Below are positions 58,073 to 64,000 of a stretch of DNA of 64,000 nt, piece by piece; position 1 is the first letter of the stretch, and every line of letters begins with the position of its first letter. A program made the position numbers and the translations under genes. A model generated the notes under the pieces. That model made no database searches. It was given only the letters and a program-made list of their open reading frames with translations, and had not been told where the DNA came from. Source of the DNA: Rhodopseudomonas sp. AAP120 (GTDB lineage: Bacteria > Pseudomonadota > Alphaproteobacteria > Rhizobiales > Xanthobacteraceae); the NCBI RefSeq assembly GCF_001295845.1, contig NZ_LJIC01000107.1:1-64000 (forward strand), in the 5' to 3' direction.

Positions 58073-58315
58073 ATGACAAACCGCAGCCTGATCGCCATCG
58101 CCGCCGCTCTCGCGTTTTCCGCCGGGCCGGCCTTCGCCCAGACCTCGTCCACGGATCCCAATGCCCACCATTATTAAGGTGGTCCGAAGACGCAGACGCC
58201 GCACATGACCAAGCACCCCGACATGGGTGTGAACAAGAAGGCCGGCAATGACGGTGGCCATCATAACAGCGGCGGGCCGAAGTCTGAAAACCATCATATG
58301 GGCAAAAGGAAGTAA
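58073..58315 (+). pseudogene. Small secreted HHYxGGPK protein with an in-frame TAA
   Basis: The frame encodes a signal peptide (MTNRSLIAIAAALAFSAGPA) and, after AQTSSTDPNAHHY, a TAA at 58175-58177. Beyond it the same frame continues GGPKTQTPHMTKHPDMGVNK, then GGHHNSGGPKSENHHMGKRK to a normal stop. In the intact paralogue at 58700 this position is Gln (NAHHYQGGPK), so CAA became TAA. Either the gene is freshly inactivated or only the 34-residue peptide is made. CGGAGGA precedes the ATG. Confidence 0.8.
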
Positions 58316-58598
58316 ACATCGGAGCGCGGACGCCGACGGTCTCGGTTTCTGCGCTCTACCGACGGCAGGACGTGTTCCGCTTCCGAGCGATTGCGGATCG
58401 GCTTTCCGGCGGCGCGCGGAGCCAAGGGATGTCGCGCCACAAATACTTCCGCGTCGTTCAGCCGGTCGACGTCCTCCAACGGAATGGCGGGACGTCCGCA
58501 ACCTTCATCACGCCGGCGACGGCGTGTCGCTCCAGCCATTCGTTGCGGGCTCCGAGCTCGCCGGCGTCAGAACCACACGAGATTCTCTGAGTTCCAAT

Positions 58599-58624
58599 GT
58601 AACCGAATCACATTCCCCCCCGAA
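58599..58624 (+). promoter_or_regulatory. SigF-type promoter (site 3)
   Basis: GTAACC at 58599-58604, 16 bases, then CGAA at 58621-58624, placed 76 bases before the intact HHYxGGPK gene. It may also drive the following secreted-protein gene. The 283 bases before it, after the broken paralogue, show no gene. Confidence 0.88.
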
Positions 58625-58699
58625 CTAATCAATGAGCGCCAAAGCAGGCGTGGTTGACGTCATCACAGAGCGCCATGAGTGGCGCACCAGGAGAAGGCA

Positions 58700-58963
58700 A
58701 TGTCCAAACGCAACGCCAGTATCGCACTTTGCTTCGCATTCGCCGTCTCGGCGATGGCGGCTCCCGCCGTCGCCCAGAGCGCGGCCGAGATGGATCAAAA
58801 TGCCCATCATTATCAAGGCGGACCGAAGACGGTTGTGCCGCACGCGATGAAACATCCGGATTTTGGACAAGAAGCCACCAGAGGCGATGTCGTGAACACC
58901 GGTCACCACTACAGCGGTGGACCGAAAGAAGGCGCGCCTCACCACATGGGCGAAAAAAAGTAG
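58700..58963 (+). CDS. Small secreted His-rich protein with two HHYxGGPK motifs
   Basis: The 87-residue protein has a signal peptide (MSKRNASIALCFAFAVSAMA, cleaved near AVA-Q). The mature 60 residues contain NAHHYQGGPK and GHHYSGGPK, plus HAMKHPDF and APHHMGEKK. Eight His, several Met and no Cys in the mature part suggest periplasmic metal binding. AGGAGAAGG precedes the ATG. It lies under SigF site 3. I do not recognise a named family, and no DUF692-type modifying enzyme is adjacent. Confidence 0.8.
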   Translation: MSKRNASIALCFAFAVSAMAAPAVAQSAAEMDQNAHHYQGGPKTVVPHAMKHPDFGQEATRGDVVNTGHHYSGGPKEGAPHHMGEKK

Positions 58964-59039
58964 TAACGCTCCCAGGCACTACTACCGACTAGGCAAGCCG
59001 AACAACGTCGGTGATCGTTTCTTACAAGGTAATAACGTC

Positions 59040-59435
59040 ATGCGATGCTCAGCATTTTTGATTGCCGCAGTGTTGTTCGGAATCCCATTGTCGGCGGCTC
59101 TTGCCGGCAGCATCAATCGCGATGACTCAAATAGTCTGCCAATGCAGGAGAAGCGGCTATCTGACGTTGACGTGGGGTCCGCGCTCAACCGAGTTGCCGA
59201 CAGTCGAGTTAAGAGTGCCCCGAATCTGCGCCGCGGACATTGGGTCTGCATTGCGGATTCCACTCTGGGAAGCCATGGAACGACAACCGTCTGGAGCAAA
59301 TATGCGGCGTCCATGCAGCAGGCAAAGCGTTCGGCGTTGCGGAAGTGCAACGCCGATGCGGCAAACAAGCAGGACTGCAGCATCTCCAGGTGCTGGCTCG
59401 ATGGGCACAGTGGCTCATTGGATATCGAATATTAG
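59040..59435 (+). CDS. Secreted Cys-containing protein, DUF4189-like
   Basis: The 131-residue protein has a signal peptide (MRCSAFLIAAVLFGIPLSAA, cleaved near LAG-S). Its C-terminal domain reads WSKYAASMQQAKRSALRKCN then CSISRCWLDGHSG. Regularly spaced Ala/Lys helices and three or four cysteines resemble DUF4189 domains. The function is unknown. It follows the HHYxGGPK gene by 76 bases and may be part of the same SigF transcript. Confidence 0.65.
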   Translation: MRCSAFLIAAVLFGIPLSAALAGSINRDDSNSLPMQEKRLSDVDVGSALNRVADSRVKSAPNLRRGHWVCIADSTLGSHGTTTVWSKYAASMQQAKRSALRKCNADAANKQDCSISRCWLDGHSGSLDIEY

Positions 59436-59536
59436 ATATTCGGACCAAGCCGCGCCGCAAAGATCGACGTCACCGAGATCGGCATTTCAATAATAGCGTT
59501 CCAGACAGCGGCGGAGCGAATTCCTGAACCACTGCA

Positions 59537-60047
59537 GATGCCGGGCATCTTCTCGCCGCGGGATCCACCAGCTTCGGCGTGTTATGGGCGGTGCGCATGG
59601 CGATCGCTGCCGCGGTCATCGCGGTTGCCGTGATGCAGGGGCGGGTTGCTGCCGCTCGGCTTCATCCTGCTCGGCAACGAGCAGCCCGGAGCGGAAGCCA
59701 ACTCCATGGTTGTCGACGGCGTGCTCATAAGATTTTCGGGCATGGGTTATGCGGCCGTGGCGACGCCGGTCGGCGGCGGTGTGGTGAACAGCTGGCTTCT
59801 GATCGGATCGGTTAGCAAGCTGGTCCAGACCAGCTACGGCCAGATACTCGTGGTGAAATTGGCTCTGTTTGCCGGGATGCTCGCTCTGGCAATAGCGAAC
59901 CGGTTCTGGTTGGTGCCGGCCTTGCTGACAACCCAAGCCGGCGCGGAGGGCGACGCCGTTCGGCGCAGCCAGTTGTGGACCCACTTGCTGGGCGTCCTGC
60001 TGGGCGTGAGCATTCTCGGAACGCTTCGTCCGGCGATTGGGCAATGA
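59537..60047 (+). pseudogene. CopD-family copper transport protein, broken 5' end
   Basis: The C-terminal half of CopD is readable: DAGHLLAAGSTSFGVLWAVR and then, after a frameshift near 59640, GFILLGNEQPGAEANSMVVD, VNSWLLIGSVSKLVQTSYGQ, LVVKLALFAGMLALAIANRF. About half of the normal length is missing and no start or signal remains. CopD works with CopC in copper uptake across the inner membrane. The intact sequence of the remaining part suggests recent loss. Confidence 0.8.
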
Positions 60048-60120
60048 CGGGCAGCAGCTGCCGTCAAGACGGACGACGACGCAGCACACCTGACGACGAG
60101 GCCTGATAAGTAAGCGGTCA

Positions 60121-61341
60121 TCAGCTCGCATTCCCGCGCATTTCGTTTGACGTCGTCTGGTCAGCCGCGACCTCTTGGGGAGGGAGCTGCGAGCTTTGCG
60201 TCGCCGGAGGCCGTTTCGCCGTGGTAATTGGCGCCTTGTCAATTTGTTTTGACCAGGAACGGTAGTAGGCGACGCCCGTCATAACCGACAGACCGGCGGC
60301 CCCCACCAGAAGCTGAGCGAAGAAGGATTGTGACGTGGTTTCCAAGACGAAGTGCGCGATAAATGCCAGAAAGACCCCGACGCAGAAGACCTCGAGAGAT
60401 TGCTGGCCGCAAGTGATAAGGGGACGAAAGATCGGCCAGCGAAGTCCCGGCCAATCGATTGGAATGAACCTCACCGCCAGCAGCGCCAACGCCATGAGGT
60501 GGAGGACGCGATAAGGAGCAAGATTGGTCTTATCGTTGGGACGAAAGGCCTGGGTCAACTGGCTCACGATCGGGACGTCCATCGCAGGGATCAGCGTGGC
60601 GAGCGTTGCCACCAAAGCAAACAGCACAAAGCCGACGCTGACGACCAAGGCCGTCCGAGCTGTGACGATGGCGCGGACGTCTCGGGCGCCTCCTGCGGCG
60701 AACCATGCGCCCAGCACGAACAGCAGCTGCCAGGTGAATGGATTGAAAAACCACCCCCCGGACGGATATGAGGGGAGATTCCAATGAAAGGCTCTCGCGG
60801 CAAGGTACAGCAGCAGCGATCCGGCAAGCGCCCAGTTTCGGTGCCGCAACATCAGCCACAGGATCGGCACAAACGCTGCCATCAAGACGATGTAGAGAGG
60901 AAGCACGTCGAGATTGAGCGGCTTGAACTTCAGCATCAGCCCTTCGGCCAATGTCTCGACCGGGAATTCCATCAGACGTGCAACGTTGAACTGGTCCATC
61001 AAGTGGCCGATGTCAAAACGATGGGCCAAATAGTGAACCGAGGTCAGATAGAAGATAAAGAGAAGGACGTATGCGACGTAGAGTTGCCAGACGCGTTTGA
61101 GCAGGCGGGTTGCGCCAATCAGGAAGCCGCGTTGCGCCATCATCCGGCCGAACACCAGTGCGGTGGTGTAACCGGAAATGAAGACGAACAAATCAGCCCC
61201 GTCGCTGAAACCGTAATTTCGCGAGGTCAACCACGCGAGCGCCGTTCCGGGAATGTGACCGAAGAAGATGGCCCAGTTCGCCAATCCCCGAAACAGATCG
61301 AGCCTCAGATCGCGAGCGGGAGGCGGACCAAACAGTGGCAT
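60121..61341 (-). CDS. OpgC-like acyltransferase membrane protein
   Basis: The 406-residue integral membrane protein has about ten helices and the OpgC signature RDLRLDLFRGLANWAIFFGH near the start, with FSDGADLFVFISGYTTALVF near residue 50. OpgC proteins add succinyl groups to periplasmic glucans. I chose the ATG at 61341 (MPLFGPPPARD) because the family begins just before RDxRxDxFRG; a start at 61392 would add 17 residues. A SigF-type promoter lies about 300 bases upstream on the same strand. The segment 61342-61641 shows no gene. Confidence 0.85.
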   Translation of the reverse strand: MPLFGPPPARDLRLDLFRGLANWAIFFGHIPGTALAWLTSRNYGFSDGADLFVFISGYTTALVFGRMMAQRGFLIGATRLLKRVWQLYVAYVLLFIFYLTSVHYLAHRFDIGHLMDQFNVARLMEFPVETLAEGLMLKFKPLNLDVLPLYIVLMAAFVPILWLMLRHRNWALAGSLLLYLAARAFHWNLPSYPSGGWFFNPFTWQLLFVLGAWFAAGGARDVRAIVTARTALVVSVGFVLFALVATLATLIPAMDVPIVSQLTQAFRPNDKTNLAPYRVLHLMALALLAVRFIPIDWPGLRWPIFRPLITCGQQSLEVFCVGVFLAFIAHFVLETTSQSFFAQLLVGAAGLSVMTGVAYYRSWSKQIDKAPITTAKRPPATQSSQLPPQEVAADQTTSNEMRGNAS

Positions 61342-61641
61342 TGGAATATTCCAGAATGTCAGAGGGCTGCAAGCCGGCGATGTCGTTCGCAAAACGGCTA
61401 CTCAGGTCGGTCGTTGTGCGACGAGAACCACTCCACGCTCAACGGTTCGACCCAACGGCCGCGAGCGTCGCGTTCTTTGCCGCATTTACTGGACTTGTTT
61501 GAACCGATTCAACTTTTCCACAATGCTAATTACAACCTATTGCGAAATGGGTCCTTGCTTTGGGATTCGCCTTCTCCCGTTCTGCCGCTCAGGCAGCCTC
61601 ACGAGCGAACCGGACGGATGGTCTAAGGATCTATTGTATAA

Positions 61642-61667
61642 TTCGCAGGAGAGCGCGGTCCGGTTAC
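61642..61667 (-). promoter_or_regulatory. SigF-type promoter on minus strand (site 4)
   Basis: On the minus strand, GTAACC (61667-61662) and CGAA (61645-61642) are 16 bases apart, exactly as at the other three sites. It points towards the OpgC-like gene, about 300 bases away. Confidence 0.7.
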
Positions 61668-61809
61668 AGTTGATTTCAGAGAATTGCCCCGCCGCGCAAT
61701 CCGAAGCCGCGTCCCCACCAGAACGCATCTGAGGGTGCAAGCGTTGGACGCTTTTGCGAGGGTGCGGCCGCGTTGAACTGTGAGGCGAAGGATCCGTCAC
61801 GTCGAGGAG

Positions 61810-63075
61810 CGTGGGTCGTGTCCCATCGGGTGGTGTAGCTGGGCAGTAGCGGAGCCGCTCGCGAGCGCGCTCCCCATAGCGCCGTAGCGAGCGAGCGGCG
61901 GTCAACGGCGATGTCCTCGGTAGGATCGGGTTGCGACACCAACCTGACCGAGGATTTCCCCGATGACCGACGACATGATGAACCTGCGCGCCCTTGTGGA
62001 GAAGACCCCCTACCCCGATTTGCTGCGCGAGATGATCGGCTTTGCCGCCCAGCGGCTGATGGAGCTGGAGGTCGGCAACCTGACCGGCGCCGGCTATGGC
62101 GAGAAGACCCGTGAGCGACTGGCGCAGCGCAACGGCTACCGCGACCGCGACTGGGAGACCCGGGCCGGCACCGTCGAACTGCGGGTCCCGAAGCTGCGCA
62201 AGGGCAGCTATTTTCCGGGCTTTCTGGAGCCGCGGCGGATGGCGGAGAAGGCGCTGACCGCGGTGATCCAAGAGGCCTATGTGCACGGCATCTCGACCCG
62301 CTCGGTCGACGACCTGGTCAAGGCGATTGCGGTGATTGTCGCGGTCGGCGTCAACAGCGACGGCCGGCGCGAGATTCTCGGCCTCGACATCGGCCCCTCC
62401 GAGGCCGAGACGTTCTGGACCGCGTTCCTGCGCAAGCTCGCCCGCCGCGGCCTGCGGGGCGTCAAGCTGGTGATCTCCGATGCCCATGAGGGGCAACAAG
62501 GCCGCGGTCGCCAAGGTACTGAATGCCACCTGGCAGCGCTGCCGCGTCCACCTGATGCGCAACGTTCTCGCCCATGCCGGCAAGAGCGGGCGGCGCGTCG
62601 TCTCTGCCTTCATCGCCACCGCCTTTGCGCAAGACGATGCCGAAGCGGCGCGTGCGCAATGGCGACGCGTCGCCGATCAGCTACGGCCGAAGCATCCGAA
62701 GCTCTCGGCCTTCCTCGACAATGCCGAGACCGACGTGCTGGCCTACATGAGATTCCCGCCGGCGCATCGCACCAAGCTGCACTCCACCAATCCGATCGAG
62801 CGTCTCAACGGCGAGATCAAGCGGCGCCCCGAGGCGGTCGGCATCTTCCTCAACGAGGACGCCATCGTCAGCTTGGTCGGCGCCATCCTGCTCGAACAGA
62901 ACGACGAATGGACGGTGCAACGCGCCCTCTATATGACGTTGGAAACCATCGCCCCGATCGGCGATGATCCCGCCGTCAGCCTCCCGGCATTCGCCAGCTG
63001 ACCGACCCGGACCTTACCGAGGCCATCGCGGTGACCTGCCGCCAGATACACCACGCCAAGGGGCACGATCCCTGG
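61810..63075 (+). mobile_element. Degenerate IS256-family insertion sequence
   Basis: Imperfect inverted ends are visible. The complement of 61810-61842 (CCAGCTACACCACCCGATGG...) matches 63042-63075 (CCAGATACACCACGCCAAGG...) at most positions. The transposase inside is broken, so the element cannot move by itself. Its right end abuts a truncated cupredoxin gene. Confidence 0.75.
61963..63001 (+). pseudogene. IS256-family transposase with internal deletion and frameshift
   Basis: The 5' frame ([20 protein letters not shown], then [20 protein letters not shown] and [12 protein letters not shown]) jumps straight to [14 protein letters not shown]. It therefore lacks about 50 residues that include the first catalytic Asp (DATY region). 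A +1 shift near 62495, after ISDAHEG, separates it from the 3' frame ([20 protein letters not shown], then [16 protein letters not shown]), which holds the catalytic Glu region. It is inactive. Confidence 0.9.
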
Positions 63076-63076
63076 C

Positions 63077-63360
63077 GCATTGAGGTTGGCCCTGGCGAGA
63101 ATGTTCGGTTTCTGATCCGACTTGGGTACAGAGGATCATAAGATCTTCCTTGCCACCGAAGGGGACAACCTAAAGCATGCGGAAGAGATGAAAAAGCATC
63201 CTCACATGCAGCACGATGAGCCGAATTGTGCGGTTGGCGCCGAAAAAGACGGCAGAAGTCGTTTGGAAGTTTATCAAGACGGGAACCTTTGAATTCTCTT
63301 GTCTAATTCCCGATCTTCGTGAGTACGGAATGACTGGTCACATCAGGGTGAAAGAATTTC
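63077..63360 (+). pseudogene. Cupredoxin-domain copper protein, truncated and frameshifted
   Basis: Pieces in several frames add up to a plastocyanin/azurin-like domain: IEVGPGENVRFLIR, then DHKIFLATEGDNLKHAEEMK with KKHPHMQHDEPN, then APKKTAEVVWKFIKTGTFEF and SCLIPDLREYGMTGHIRVKE. In functional relatives the Cys is followed by a GH pair that supplies a copper ligand, but here it reads DLRE. At least two frameshifts are needed, and the 5' end is cut by the IS256 element. Confidence 0.7.
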
Positions 63361-63442
63361 TTAATGCCTGCCGCCCCGCCCAGGCCGGCCGTGAGCGCAA
63401 GATTGCCGATTCCGGGTTGGCCGAGACACGATCCTGCATTCT

Positions 63443-63461
63443 GATACCCCGTAGGGGTATC
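63443..63461. promoter_or_regulatory. CsoR-type operator palindrome
   Basis: GATACCCC-GTA-GGGGTATC is a perfect 8-3-8 inverted repeat. It matches the ATACCCCnnnGGGGTAT pattern bound by CsoR/RcnR-family metal repressors. It lies about 164 bases upstream of the secreted Cys/His-rich gene at 63625. No csoR gene is in the window. The assignment is inferred. Confidence 0.7.
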
Positions 63462-63624
63462 ATTGCGCTGATTGGCATTGCATAGGCAATGTTCAACGAA
63501 AAGACCACGGGGTGGTGTTGAGCTTGACTAGCATCAAGCTTTTTCTTCAGCTGCGGCCTATCGTATGGATGTTTTGGCCTGCCTCAATCATTGAGTCGGA
63601 CGAGCGGTGGATTTTGCGCTTAGA

Positions 63625-64000
63625 ATGCGGTTGTTCCGGACCATAGTGGCAATTCTGATCGCCGCTTCGCTGGTGGCTCTACCGATTGGAGCCCACGCGT
63701 CAGCGTCGGCGATTTCAAAGAGCGGTTCAGCTTCGAGCGAACACTTCCACATTTCCGTAAGCCACTCCGCGGACATGTCGATGGACGAGTACTGCCCGCA
63801 CGACACAAAGAGAGCTCCTTCGCCGACACATGGGTTTAAGTGTCCGCTGAGTTTCTGTTGCGTGGGCGCTTCGGTGGCTCTCAACCACGTCACTGCCGTC
63901 CGTATCGAATTCAGCATTGGGAAGACCACCCATGTGACGACTTTGATGGACGCATTCGTCCCCGCCCGTGCCGGCAGTCTGCCTTTCCGACCTCCTCGCG
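63625..64000 (+). CDS. Secreted Cys/His-rich protein, 3' end outside window
   Basis: At least 125 codons are visible before the window edge. It starts MRLFRTIVAILIAASLVALP with a signal peptide likely cut near AHA-S. The mature part has HFHISVSHSADMSMDEYCPH, then KCPLSFCCVGASVALNHV, giving His/Met clusters and four cysteines. The composition resembles small copper-resistance-associated exported proteins of the DUF2946 kind, but I cannot confirm the family. The CsoR-type palindrome upstream supports metal control. Confidence 0.7.
   Translation, partial: MRLFRTIVAILIAASLVALPIGAHASASAISKSGSASSEHFHISVSHSADMSMDEYCPHDTKRAPSPTHGFKCPLSFCCVGASVALNHVTAVRIEFSIGKTTHVTTLMDAFVPARAGSLPFRPPR

Noticed and set aside
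57812-58963. Bufferin-type (DUF2282) copper peptides with DUF692 maturase
   Set aside because: The small proteins lack the conserved cysteines of the mature DUF2282 peptides, and no DUF692/DUF2063 genes are nearby, although the SigF control is similar.

Overview
The window is a GC-rich alphaproteobacterial chromosome segment. The class I aldolase-pgk-gap-tkt block, the DUF4164-zapA pair, the SigF/NrsF pair and the dispersed palindromic repeats all point to the Rhodopseudomonas/Bradyrhizobium lineage, most likely Rhodopseudomonas. That species-level placement is inference from gene content, not from a search.

Positions 1 to about 24,080 are mostly core genome. A Sel1-repeat secreted protein and a ThiE-like protein are followed by a carbon-metabolism block on the minus strand (fba, pgk, gap, tkt). 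A MazEF-type toxin-antitoxin module with its own perfect palindromic operator sits inside that block. Then come DUF4164-zapA, an RNA uracil methyltransferase, a MATE exporter, tlyA, a nucleoside deoxyribosyltransferase, dxs, xseB, a histone-deacetylase-like amidohydrolase, a periplasmic 5'-nucleotidase, a class II type cytochrome c and two acyl-CoA genes. One AT-richer two-gene patch (19,428-20,947) looks foreign. Palindromic intergenic repeats occur at four places.

Positions 24,081-34,933 are mobile. A tRNA-Gln gene is followed by a large tyrosine integrase. Next come the 3' part of a tRNA-Ser (an attachment-site relic) and a second tyrosine integrase. Behind the second integrase lies a tightly coupled operon of unrecognised genes: three tandem paralogues, a 17-codon linker reading frame, two further proteins that share a domain with each other, and a small basic protein. 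This operon is the best candidate here for an undescribed system. A DUF4238 gene follows and is cut by an IS21-family element.

Positions 34,934-49,214 are a copper/silver-resistance region assembled from intact genes and debris. Intact genes are a DUF4396-multicopper oxidase fusion, a P1B-type ATPase with an unusual CPD motif, a CusABC-type RND efflux system and a DUF411 metal-binding protein. Debris includes pieces of a phosphoketolase, a histidine phosphatase and an MFS transporter split by an IS630-family element.

Positions 49,375-55,922 hold a complete N-ATPase operon, atpDCQRBEFAG, whose c subunit carries candidate Na+-binding residues.

Positions 56,430-64,000 hold an ECF sigma factor (SigF) with its membrane anti-sigma factor (NrsF) and four exact GTAACC-N16-CGAA promoter motifs. 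The motifs lie before sigF itself, before two groups of small secreted His-rich proteins carrying HHYxGGPK motifs, and upstream of an OpgC-like membrane protein. Broken copD, IS256 and cupredoxin genes follow. The window ends with a CsoR-type palindrome in front of a secreted Cys/His-rich protein that runs off the edge. I read the second half as a metal-stress island that has acquired and lost many genes by transposition.
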